64,000 nucleotides of DNA, taken from the NCBI GenBank assembly GCA_041499965.1, contig JBGQLG010000009.1, positions 5,013-69,012 of the forward strand, written 5' to 3'. Each line of letters opens with the position of its first letter. Within the stretch, counting starts at the first letter, position 1. Both the position numbers and the translations under genes were made by a program. Positions 1 to 7,808 of this stretch are shown one piece after another. The notes beneath the pieces were generated by a model. The model was not told the origin of the DNA. It was given only the letters and a program-made list of their open reading frames with translations, and ran no database searches. This stretch comes from AR5 sp041499965 (lineage in GTDB: Bacteria; Methylomirabilota; Methylomirabilia; Rokubacteriales; CSP1-6).

Positions 1-1
1 C

Positions 2-652
2 GTCATCGCGCCGTCCATCGACCCGCTGTCGGAGAAGAACCGCGACCTGACCTCGCGCGAGGTCACCACCATCCTGCGCGGCCTCGGCATCGCCCAGGAC
101 CGGCCGATCCTGCTGCAGGTGGCGCCGTTCACCCCCGCCGAGGATCCGCTGGGCGTCGTCAATGCCTACCGGCTGGTACGCAAGCACTACCACGTGCGGC
201 TGGTGCTGGCCGGCACCGGCGACGACGACCGCGCCAGCCGCGAGACACTGGCCGAGCTGCGCGAGGCGGCCAGCCACGATCCCGACATCGTCGTGCTGGA
301 GCTGCCGCCCGACGCCCAGGTGCAGATCAACGCGCTGCAGCGGGCGGCGACCATCGTGCTGCAGAAGTCGGTGCGCGAGGCCTTCGGGCTGGGCGCCGCC
401 GAGGCCATGTGGAAAGGCAAGCCGGTCGTCGGCGGCTTCGCGGGCGGCCTCACCCAGCAGATCATCTACGACGTCACCGGCTACACCGTGCACTCGGTCG
501 AGGGCGCGGCCTTCCGCCTGCGCCACCTGCTCAACAACCCGGAGCTGATCGCGCGGATGGGCGCGGCGGGACGCGAGCACGTCCGCCGCTCCTTCCTCGT
601 CACCCGGCACCTGACGGACTACGTGGCCATGCTCATCCACCTCACGGGCTGA
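2..652 (+). CDS. treT: TreT-like trehalose glycosyltransferring synthase (GT4), 5' end missing
   Basis: The last 216 residues of a GT4-type (GT-B fold) glycosyltransferase; the start lies outside the window. The visible part opens with IAPSIDPLSEKNRDL and continues to LLQVAPFTPAEDPLGVV, a pattern I associate with TreT, which joins NDP-glucose and glucose into trehalose reversibly. The EAFGLGAAEAMWKGKPVV segment is the GT4 donor-binding signature (E-x7-E type). The next gene starts 4 nt after the stop, so they are probably cotranscribed. Location beside GlgE, TreS and maltokinase supports a trehalose role. Other GT4 enzymes cannot be excluded without the acceptor domain. Confidence 0.75.
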   Translation, partial: VIAPSIDPLSEKNRDLTSREVTTILRGLGIAQDRPILLQVAPFTPAEDPLGVVNAYRLVRKHYHVRLVLAGTGDDDRASRETLAELREAASHDPDIVVLELPPDAQVQINALQRAATIVLQKSVREAFGLGAAEAMWKGKPVVGGFAGGLTQQIIYDVTGYTVHSVEGAAFRLRHLLNNPELIARMGAAGREHVRRSFLVTRHLTDYVAMLIHLTG

Positions 653-656
653 CGCC

Positions 657-1895
657 ATGGCCCGGCGTGAGCTGTCCGAGGCGGCGCTGGCGCCGGCCGA
701 CCGGCTGGCCCCGGTCGATCTCGCGGTCGGCCTGCTCACCTACAACAACGCCGAGACGATCGACGGCGTCCTGGCGGCGGCCGCCGCCGGCGTCGCCGGC
801 CTCGGCGTCGCGCGGGCGGCGTTGATCGTCTCCGACGCCGGCTCCTCCGACGACACGCGCGCGCGCGCCGCCGCCGCCGCACTCCCGGCGATCGTCGTCG
901 AGCACGAGGCGCCGGCCGGCGAGCGCGTGGCCGTGCCGTTTCACGGCGTGCCGGGCCGGGGCGCCGCGCTGCGGGCGGCCTTCACGGTGGCCCAGCGGCT
1001 GCGGGCGCGGGCGCTGGTGCTGCTGGAGGCCGACGCGGTCTCGGTCACCCCGGCGTGGATCGAGCGGCTCGCCGAGCCGCTGCTGCAGGACAAGGGCGAC
1101 TTCGTGACGGCGGCCTACGCGCGCCACCGCTACGAGGGGACGATCTCCCGCCTGGTGCTGGGGCCGCTCGTGCAAGCGCTGTACGGCCGCCGGCTGCACC
1201 ATCCCTTCGGCGGCCAGCAGGCGCTGTCGGCCCGGCTGATCGAGCACCTGCTGATCCATCCCAAGTGGTCGTGGACGGGCGCCGACGTGAGCGACCTGTG
1301 GATCACCGGCACCGCCATCGCCGACGGCTTCGGAGTGTGGGAGGCGTGGCTGGGGCCGCACCAGGTCCGCTCGCGCACGCGGGCCATGGAGCTGCCGGCG
1401 ATGATCGCGCAGACCCTCGGCGCCGCGTTCACGGTGATGGAGCGCCACGGCGACCTGTGGATGGAGGTGCGGGGCAGCGAGCCGATCCCGGCCGTGGGCG
1501 AGCCGGTCCCGCCCGGCGTGGAGCCGATGACGATCGACGTCGAGCGCATGCAGGACGCCTTCCGTCAGGGCGCCCGCGACCTGACGTCGATCTGGGAGCT
1601 GATCCTGGCCCCCGACACGCTGGCCGACGTGCTGGCCCTCGACGGCGAGGCCCCGCTGCGCTTTCCCGACGACCTGTGGGCGCGCGTGGTCTACGACTTC
1701 GCCCTGGGCCACCACTACGCGGTCGTGCATCGCGATCACCTGCTGCGCTCGCTGACACCGCTCTATCTCGGCCGCACGGCGGCCTTCGTGCTCGCCACGC
1801 GCGCCGCCGGCGCCGCCGCCACCCAGGCGCGCCTGGACGCGGTGGCGGCCGCCTTCGAGCGACAGAAGCCCTATCTCGTGGAACACTGGCGGTAG
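657..1895 (+). CDS. GT2-like glycosyltransferase of the trehalose/glucan cluster
   Basis: A 412-residue GT-A type glycosyltransferase. The N-terminus (about residues 20-40) reads VDLAVGLLTYNNAETIDGVL, followed by IVSDAGSSDDT, the usual GT2 nucleotide-sugar fold. An acidic LLEADA motif near residue 125 could hold the metal. A later HPFGGQQALS and a W-x-GADVSDLWITGTAIADGF block recall mannosylglycerate or glucosylglycerate synthase-like enzymes, but I cannot fix the substrate. It sits between a TreT-like gene and glgE in one orientation, so a compatible-solute or glucan-priming role is an inference from context. Confidence 0.7.
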   Translation: MARRELSEAALAPADRLAPVDLAVGLLTYNNAETIDGVLAAAAAGVAGLGVARAALIVSDAGSSDDTRARAAAAALPAIVVEHEAPAGERVAVPFHGVPGRGAALRAAFTVAQRLRARALVLLEADAVSVTPAWIERLAEPLLQDKGDFVTAAYARHRYEGTISRLVLGPLVQALYGRRLHHPFGGQQALSARLIEHLLIHPKWSWTGADVSDLWITGTAIADGFGVWEAWLGPHQVRSRTRAMELPAMIAQTLGAAFTVMERHGDLWMEVRGSEPIPAVGEPVPPGVEPMTIDVERMQDAFRQGARDLTSIWELILAPDTLADVLALDGEAPLRFPDDLWARVVYDFALGHHYAVVHRDHLLRSLTPLYLGRTAAFVLATRAAGAAATQARLDAVAAAFERQKPYLVEHWR

Positions 1896-1904
1896 ACTTT
1901 CCTC

Positions 1905-3854
1905 ATGCTCGACCCCAAGGCACTGCGCCGCACCGTCGTCATCGAGCACGTCACCCCCGTCGTGGACGGCGGGCGCTATCCGATCAAGCGCGAGGTGGGC
2001 GGGCGCGTGGAGGTCAGCGCCGACGTGTTCAAGGAAGGCCACGAGGTCCTGGTGGTCTTCCTGAAGTACCGGCTCGCCGACGAGCCGGGCTGGCGCGAGA
2101 CGCCGATGACGTTCGTGGACAACGATCGCTGGGCCGGCGCGTTCACGGTCGACACCAACGCGCGGTACGTCTACACGATCGAGGCGCTGCCCGATCCCTT
2201 CCGCTCCTGGCTGGCCGACCTGACCAAGCGCGTGGCCGCCGGCCAGGACGTCGCCAGCGAGCTGCGCGAGGGGGGCGCCCTGCTGCGCGCGGCCGCGACC
2301 CGCGCCACCGGCGACGACGCCGGTGCGCTCTCGGCGTGGCTGCCCCGGATCGAGCACGCGCCGGCCCAGGTCGAGGCGGTGGCGGCCGCGAGCGACGGCG
2401 TCCTGGCCGCGCTGATGGATCGCCACCTGGATCGCGCCGATGCCACCCAGGCCGAGCGGGAGTACGAGGTGATCGTCGACCGCGAGCGGGCACGCTTCGC
2501 GAGCTGGTATGAGTTCTTCCCGCGCTCGGGTGTGGCCGGCCGTCACGCCACCTTCCGCGACGCCGAGGCGCAGCTGGAGCGGGCGGCGGCGATGGGCTTC
2601 GACGTGGTCTACCTGCCGCCGATCCACCCGATCGGGCGCACGCACCGCAAGGGCGCCAACAACGCGCTCACCGCCCAGCCGGGCGAGCACGGCAGCCCGT
2701 GGGCCATCGGCGGCGCCGAGGGCGGCCACGACGCCGTGCATCCCGACCTCGGCACCCTGGCCGACTTCGACCGCTTCGTGGCCCGGGCGCGCGCGCTGCA
2801 CCTGGACGTCGCGCTGGACTTCGCGATCCAGTGCTCGCCCGACCATCCCTGGGTGCGCGCCCATCCGGAGTGGTTCTTCCACCGGCCCGACGGCACCATC
2901 AAGTACGCCGAGAACCCACCCAAGAAGTACCAGGACGTCTACCCGCTGAACTTCTACGGCGACGACCCGCGGCCGTTGTGGCAGGAGATGAAGCGGATCG
3001 TCGAGTTCTGGATCGGCCACGGAGTCACCACGTTTCGAGTCGACAACCCGCACACCAAGCCCGTGAGCTTCTGGGCGTGGCTCATCCGGCAGGTGCAGCG
3101 CGCGCATCCCGAGGTCGTGTTCCTGGCCGAGGCCTTCACCCGGCCCAAGATCATGATGGTCCTGGCCAAGGCCGGCTTCACGCAGTCCTACACGTACTTC
3201 ACGTGGCGCACCGAGAAGGCCGAGCTGCAGGAGTACCTGAGCGAGATCACGGGCCCCCCGGTGGCCGAGTACTTCCGCGGCAACCTGTGGCCCAACACGC
3301 CCGACATCCTGCACGAGAGCCTGCAGCACGGCGGCCGACCGGCCTTCAAGCTGCGGCTGGTGCTGGCGGCGACGCTGTCGTCGCTGTACGGCATCTACAG
3401 CGGCTACGAGCTGGGCGAGCACGTGCCGTTCGCGCCCGGCTCCGAGGAGTACCTCCACTCCGAGAAGTACGAGCCGAAGGTGCGCGACTGGACCGCGCCG
3501 GGCAACCTGACCGGCTTCATCACCCGCCTCAACCGCATCCGCCGCGAGCACCGGGCGCTGCAGCTCTACCGGAACCTGACGTTCCACGCGGCCGACGATC
3601 CCCACGTGCTCTGGTACGGCAAGACGACGCCGGCCCGCGACGATGTGGTGTTCGTGGCCGCCAACCTCGACGTGTTCGCCACCCACGCCGCCATGGTCGA
3701 TGTGCCCATCGCCGAGCTCGGCATCGCCCCTGACCAGCCGTATCGCATGCACGAGCTGCTGAGCGACGTCAGCTACGAGTGGCGGGGGCCGCGGGGGTAT
3801 GTGGAGTTGGACCCGGTGCGCGACCCCGCCCAGATTTTCGTCCTGCGACGGTGA
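1905..3854 (+). CDS. glgE: GlgE alpha-1,4-glucan:maltose-1-phosphate maltosyltransferase
   Basis: A 649-residue GH13 enzyme close to the usual GlgE length. It transfers maltosyl units from maltose-1-phosphate to the non-reducing end of alpha-glucan. The N-terminal region (residues 1-195) matches the GlgE N and S domains, and the (beta/alpha)8 barrel follows. Visible catalytic residues are Asp380 in FRVDNPHTKP (nucleophile) and Glu409 in VFLAEAFTRPK (general acid). YGIYSGYELGEH lies near residue 500. A TAGACT box overlaps the stop codon of the upstream gene and ends 6 nt before this ATG, so an internal promoter is possible. No clear Shine-Dalgarno is visible. The maltokinase encoded downstream would supply its substrate. 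Confidence 0.93.
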   Translation: MLDPKALRRTVVIEHVTPVVDGGRYPIKREVGGRVEVSADVFKEGHEVLVVFLKYRLADEPGWRETPMTFVDNDRWAGAFTVDTNARYVYTIEALPDPFRSWLADLTKRVAAGQDVASELREGGALLRAAATRATGDDAGALSAWLPRIEHAPAQVEAVAAASDGVLAALMDRHLDRADATQAEREYEVIVDRERARFASWYEFFPRSGVAGRHATFRDAEAQLERAAAMGFDVVYLPPIHPIGRTHRKGANNALTAQPGEHGSPWAIGGAEGGHDAVHPDLGTLADFDRFVARARALHLDVALDFAIQCSPDHPWVRAHPEWFFHRPDGTIKYAENPPKKYQDVYPLNFYGDDPRPLWQEMKRIVEFWIGHGVTTFRVDNPHTKPVSFWAWLIRQVQRAHPEVVFLAEAFTRPKIMMVLAKAGFTQSYTYFTWRTEKAELQEYLSEITGPPVAEYFRGNLWPNTPDILHESLQHGGRPAFKLRLVLAATLSSLYGIYSGYELGEHVPFAPGSEEYLHSEKYEPKVRDWTAPGNLTGFITRLNRIRREHRALQLYRNLTFHAADDPHVLWYGKTTPARDDVVFVAANLDVFATHAAMVDVPIAELGIAPDQPYRMHELLSDVSYEWRGPRGYVELDPVRDPAQIFVLRR

Positions 3855-3860
3855 GAGCGG

Positions 3861-3970
3861 CGATGAACACGGCGCATCTGCGTCGTTGCCGCCTCGCTCC
3901 TCCCTGCGGCGTGGCCGGGCCACGCCTCAGTCGTCGCTCGGCGGCGCCTAGCATCTGCACCGTTTTGATC
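3861..3970. repeat. Dispersed palindromic repeat, copy 1
   Basis: A 110-bp sequence between glgE and the VOC gene that aligns without gaps, at about 74% identity (81 of 110 by hand), to the reverse complement of 50100-50209. It folds on itself. The centre is GCGTGGCC-G-GGCCACGC with 8-bp perfect arms, and the outer ends (AAC.CGG near the left, CCGTTTT near the right) pair imperfectly. In the other copy the central arms differ at three positions on both sides, so pairing is kept. No coding sequence is visible inside it. Confidence 0.75.
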
Positions 3971-3987
3971 GCCGCGGATGTCAGGAC

Positions 3988-4389
3988 GTGAAGGCGAGCG
4001 TGTACCACGTGCAGCTGAACGTCGCTGACGCGGGGGTGTCGGTGCCGTTTTATCGGGAGCTGCTGGGGTATCTGGAGTATCGGGTGATGGTGGGGCGGGA
4101 TGGTGTGCTGGGGATGAGCAATGGGACGACGGATTTCTGGATCTTGGCGGCGCGGGCCGATCGGGTCGCGGTCCGGCTGCACCGCAAGAATCCGGGGCTG
4201 AATCACGTGGCGTTCCGGGTGGGGCAGCGCGCGGACGTCGATCGGTTTCATGACGAGTTCCTGCGGGCGCGGGGGATCGCGGCGCTGTACGACGGCCCCC
4301 AGGACTATCCGGAGTACCGGCCGGGCTACTATGCGGTGTTCTTCGAGGATCCCGATCGGCTGAAGCTCGAGGTCGTGTACGTGCCGTGA
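3988..4389 (+). CDS. VOC/glyoxalase-superfamily protein
   Basis: A 133-residue single-domain vicinal-oxygen-chelate protein with a GTG start. It opens VYHVQLNVADAGVSVPFYRELLGYLEY, has LNHVAFRV in the middle, and ends with YYAVFFEDPDRLKLEVVYVP; these are the paired beta-alpha-beta-beta-beta units of the fold. Likely metal ligands are His7, the His of LNHVAF and the Glu of KLEVVY. The substrate is unknown. Base use differs from its neighbours: many GGG, CGG and T-ending codons in the first two thirds. It interrupts an otherwise coherent glgE-treS-mak series and lies next to a dispersed repeat, which suggests a later insertion. Its stop overlaps the GTG of treS by 4 nt. Confidence 0.8.
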   Translation: MKASVYHVQLNVADAGVSVPFYRELLGYLEYRVMVGRDGVLGMSNGTTDFWILAARADRVAVRLHRKNPGLNHVAFRVGQRADVDRFHDEFLRARGIAALYDGPQDYPEYRPGYYAVFFEDPDRLKLEVVYVP

Positions 4390-6056
4390 ACGACTGGTAC
4401 AAGGACGCCATCTTCTACGAGGTGCACGTCAAGGCGTTCTTCGACGGTGACGGCAACGGCGTCGGCGACTTCGCGGGGCTGACGGCCAAGCTCGACTACC
4501 TCAAGGAGCTGGGTGTCAATTGCCTGTGGATCCTGCCGATGTACCCCTCGCCGCTCAAGGACGACGGCTACGACATCGCCGACTTCTACGGCATCCATCC
4601 CGCCTACGGCAGCGTGGCCGACTTTCAGACGTTCATGGACGCCGCCCACGAGCGCGGCCTGCGGGTGATCGCCGACCTGGTGATGAACCACACCTCCGAC
4701 CAGCACCCGTGGTTCCAGGCCGCCCGGGCCGACCGCGCCTCGCCGTACCGCGACTACTACGTGTGGAGCGATACGGACCAGCGCTACCGCGACGCCCGCA
4801 TCATCTTCACCGACACCGAGAAGTCGAACTGGTCGTGGGACCCGGTGGCCAAGCAGTACTACTGGCACCGCTTCTTCAGCCACCAGCCCGACCTCAACTA
4901 CGACAACCCGGCGGTGAAGAGCGCGATGCTCGACGTCATGCGCTTCTGGCTCGACCGCGGCCTGGACGGCTTCCGCTGCGACGCCGTCCCCTACCTGATC
5001 GAGCGGGAGGGGACCAACGGCGAGAACCTGCCGGAGACGCACGCCATCCTCCGCGAGTTTCGCGCCGTCATCGACCGCGAGTACGGCGGCGAGCGCGTGC
5101 TGCTGGCCGAGGCCAATCAGTGGCCGGAGGACGTCCGGCCCTACTTCGGCGACGGCGACGAGTTCCACATGGCGTTCCACTTCCCGCTGATGCCGCGGCT
5201 CTACCTGGGCATCCGCCGGGAGGACCGCCTGCCCATCACCGACATCTTCACCCACACGCCGCCGATCCCGCCGGCCTGCCAGTGGTGCCTGTTCCTGCGC
5301 AACCACGACGAGCTGACGCTCGAGATGGTGACGAACGAGGAGCGGGACTACATGTACTACGCCTACGCCGCCGATCCCCAGTCGAAGCTGAACCTGGGCA
5401 TCCGGCGGCGGCTGGCCCCGCTGATGGACAACGACCGGCGCCGCATCGAGCTGCTCAACTGCCTGCTGCTCACCCTGCCCGGCAGTCCCATCGTCTACTA
5501 CGGCGACGAGCTGGGCATGGGCGACAACGTGCACCTCGGCGACCGCAACGGCGTGCGCACGCCCATGCAGTGGTCGGACGATCGCAACGCCGGGTTCTCC
5601 GCCACCGACCCGGCCCAGCTCTACCTGCCCGTCATCACCGACCCCGTCTACAGCTACCAGGCGGTGAACGTGGCCGCCCAGGAGAAGCTGGCGACCTCGC
5701 CGCTGAACACGCTGCGGCGGCTCATCGCGGCCCGGCGCCGCTCGCCGGCGTTCGGGCGCGGCACGATCGAGTTCCTGAAGCCGCGCAACCAGTCGGTGCT
5801 GGCCTACGTCCGCCGCTGGCAGGACGACACGATCCTGATCGTCGCCAACCTCTCGGGGCGGCCCCAGCCGGTGGAGCTGGACCTGGCGGCGCTGGAGGGT
5901 GTGGTCCCGGTCGAGATGCTCGGCGAGACGCGCTTCCCCGCGATCAGGCGCGAGCCGTACTTCCTGTCGCTCGGCCCCCACGACTTCTACTGGCTCCGGC
6001 TGGAGGGCCGCCAGCGCCGGCCCGTGCGCTACGGCATCGAGGACACCGCGATTTGA
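4386..6056 (+). CDS. treS: Trehalose synthase TreS (maltose alpha-D-glucosyltransferase)
   Basis: A 556-residue GH13 enzyme that interconverts trehalose and maltose. It begins NDWYKDAIFYEVHVKAFFD, a typical TreS start. Catalytic residues are visible: Asp199 in GFRCDA, Glu242 in LLAEANQWPED and Asp308 in LRNHDE. Its length is that of stand-alone TreS; in some bacteria it is fused to maltokinase, which here is the next, overlapping gene. The GTG start overlaps the VOC stop codon (GTGA), and its own TGA overlaps the TTG start of the kinase, so the three genes are translationally coupled. Confidence 0.93.
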   Translation: MNDWYKDAIFYEVHVKAFFDGDGNGVGDFAGLTAKLDYLKELGVNCLWILPMYPSPLKDDGYDIADFYGIHPAYGSVADFQTFMDAAHERGLRVIADLVMNHTSDQHPWFQAARADRASPYRDYYVWSDTDQRYRDARIIFTDTEKSNWSWDPVAKQYYWHRFFSHQPDLNYDNPAVKSAMLDVMRFWLDRGLDGFRCDAVPYLIEREGTNGENLPETHAILREFRAVIDREYGGERVLLAEANQWPEDVRPYFGDGDEFHMAFHFPLMPRLYLGIRREDRLPITDIFTHTPPIPPACQWCLFLRNHDELTLEMVTNEERDYMYYAYAADPQSKLNLGIRRRLAPLMDNDRRRIELLNCLLLTLPGSPIVYYGDELGMGDNVHLGDRNGVRTPMQWSDDRNAGFSATDPAQLYLPVITDPVYSYQAVNVAAQEKLATSPLNTLRRLIAARRRSPAFGRGTIEFLKPRNQSVLAYVRRWQDDTILIVANLSGRPQPVELDLAALEGVVPVEMLGETRFPAIRREPYFLSLGPHDFYWLRLEGRQRRPVRYGIEDTAI

Positions 6057-7360
6057 CCGCGCCGGCGACCGACCTCGCCGGCTGGATCGCCGCCCAGCGG
6101 TGGTTCGCGGCGAAGAGCCGGCGCATCGTGGACACCCAGGTCGAGGATCGTGTGCGCGTCGGCGACGCCACCGTCCACGTGGTGCGGGTGGGACTCGACG
6201 ATGGGACCGTCCACACCTACGTGGTCCCGCTGAGGGACGAGCCGCCGCTGGCCGACGCGTTCGACGACCCGGCCTTCTGCCGCGCGCTCCTCGACCTCAT
6301 CGCGACGACGGGTCGCGTCGGACGCGAGCGCGGGGCGATCCTGGGCCGGCCCTCGGTGGCCTTCCCGCGCGGGCTGCCGGCGGACGTCGCGGTGCACCGG
6401 CTCACCGGCGAGCAGAGCAACACGTCGGTGACGTTCGGCGACGCTCTCATCGTCAAGTACTTCCGCCGGCTCGTCCCCGGGGTCAACCCCGAGCTGGAGA
6501 TCTCGCGGTACCTCACCGAGCGGGTGGCGTTCCCCCACACGCCGCGGCTGGCCGGCTCCCTCGAATACCTGCCGCTCGACGGCCCGCCGGCCACGCTCGC
6601 CGTGGCCCATCAGCTCGTGCCGGGGGCCCGCGACGGCTGGCGCTTCGTGCTCGAGTGTCTGGCCCGCGGCGACGCGGCGCTGGCCGCGCTGCGGCGGCTC
6701 GGCGAGCGGACGGCCGCGCTGCACCTGGCCCTGGGCCGCGACACCGCCGATCCGGCGTTCGACCCCGAGACGATCAGGGCCACGGACGTCGACGCGTGGA
6801 CGGCGGCGGTGCAGAGCCAGCTCGACGCGGCGCGGGCCGCGCTCGGCGGGCGCTTGCCCGACGGCGTGGCGTCGCGCGTGGACAGCAGCGGGCTGAGCGG
6901 GCTGACGGGCGCGGTCAAGCTGCGCCATCACGGCGACTTCCACCTGGGCCAGACCCTGGCGGTCGGCGACGGCGCCGAGTTCTACATCATCGACTTCGAG
7001 GGCGAGCCGCTGCGGCCGATCGAGGAGCGGCGGCGCAAGCACACGCCGCTACGCGACGTCGCCGGGATGCTGCGCTCGCTGGGCTACGCAGCGGCCACCG
7101 CGCGAGCGCCCGCGGACTGGGAGGCGCAGGCCCGCGCGGCGTTCCTGTCCGGCTACCGCGCGGTGGCCGGTCGCGCGGCGTTCCTGCCCGGCGACGAGCC
7201 GGCCTTGGCCCGCGCGCTGGCCGTGCTGGAGGTGGAAAAGGCGGCCTACGAGGTCGTGTACGAGGCGAACAACCGGCCGGACTGGGTGGCGATTCCGGCG
7301 CGCGGCCTCGTCACCGCGACCGCGGCTCTTCGGTCGGGTCGCGTGGCTGGGGCACCGTGA
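6053..7360 (+). CDS. mak: Maltokinase (maltose 1-kinase)
   Basis: A 435-residue kinase of the aminoglycoside-phosphotransferase-like fold that makes maltose-1-phosphate from maltose and ATP. I place the start at TTG 6053, overlapping the treS stop (TTGA); the sequence then reads LTAPATDLAGWIAAQRWFAA, the usual N-terminal cap of maltokinases, and no ATG or GTG start fits as well. Motifs: Lys135 in LIVKYF, HHGDFHLGQ (about 292-300) and IIDFEGEP (about 312-319), the catalytic and metal-binding loops. The 3' end overlaps the convergent gene by 50 bp. Together with TreS and GlgE it feeds glucan synthesis. Confidence 0.9.
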   Translation: MTAPATDLAGWIAAQRWFAAKSRRIVDTQVEDRVRVGDATVHVVRVGLDDGTVHTYVVPLRDEPPLADAFDDPAFCRALLDLIATTGRVGRERGAILGRPSVAFPRGLPADVAVHRLTGEQSNTSVTFGDALIVKYFRRLVPGVNPELEISRYLTERVAFPHTPRLAGSLEYLPLDGPPATLAVAHQLVPGARDGWRFVLECLARGDAALAALRRLGERTAALHLALGRDTADPAFDPETIRATDVDAWTAAVQSQLDAARAALGGRLPDGVASRVDSSGLSGLTGAVKLRHHGDFHLGQTLAVGDGAEFYIIDFEGEPLRPIEERRRKHTPLRDVAGMLRSLGYAAATARAPADWEAQARAAFLSGYRAVAGRAAFLPGDEPALARALAVLEVEKAAYEVVYEANNRPDWVAIPARGLVTATAALRSGRVAGAP

Positions 7361-7808
7361 ACAGCATCAGCTTCGCGTTCCAGCCCGCCTCGTCGAAGTA
7401 GACGAGCAGCCCTTCGCGGTAGAGGAAGATGTCCTGCCCGTTCTCGCGGCCCATGCGGTCCGGGAAGCCCCAGCCGTTGGTGACCACGCCGCGATTGAAC
7501 GTCCCCGGCTTGGGCTCGAGGCGGAAGGCCCGCACGGTGTCGGGCTGGTACTTCTCCTGCTGGAGGAGCCCGAACTCCACGGTGAGCCGCTGCAGCCCTG
7601 TCGGGGGCTTGTCGCCCTCGTAGACCCAGGTCTCGGTGTCGTAGTTGTCCAACTTCTGGCGGTCCACCCGCGAGGGAGCGCCATAGCGGGCGCGCACCGC
7701 CTCCTTGGTGCTCGCACCGGGCCGGATCAATCCCCACTCGGCGGCATGCACCGGCAGCGCCAGTCCGGCGAGCGCGACCGCGACGAGGAGCACGAGGCGG
7801 CGGCGCAT
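7311..7808 (-). CDS. Exported protein of unknown function (SmpA/BLIP-like repeat look)
   Basis: A 165-residue protein with a clear Sec signal peptide (MRRRLVLLVAVALAGLALPVHA, cut after AHA or HAA). The mature part has WGLIRPGASTKEAVRARYGAPS, then DTETWVYEG, a spacing of G-x-S and YG-x-P seen in SmpA/OmlA and BLIP-like domains; this is a resemblance only. The ATG shares its A with the stop of the ggt gene upstream (TGATG), so it is probably translated from that transcript. Its C-terminus overlaps the end of maltokinase on the other strand. Confidence 0.6.
   Translation of the reverse strand: MRRRLVLLVAVALAGLALPVHAAEWGLIRPGASTKEAVRARYGAPSRVDRQKLDNYDTETWVYEGDKPPTGLQRLTVEFGLLQQEKYQPDTVRAFRLEPKPGTFNRGVVTNGWGFPDRMGRENGQDIFLYREGLLVYFDEAGWNAKLMLFTVPQPRDPTEEPRSR

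Noticed and set aside
642..3923. A 1093-codon open frame on the minus strand, antisense to the GT2 and glgE genes
   Set aside because: Its translation is Arg/Gly/Val/His-rich low-complexity typical of GC-rich antisense frames, and the plus-strand genes have clear catalytic motifs.
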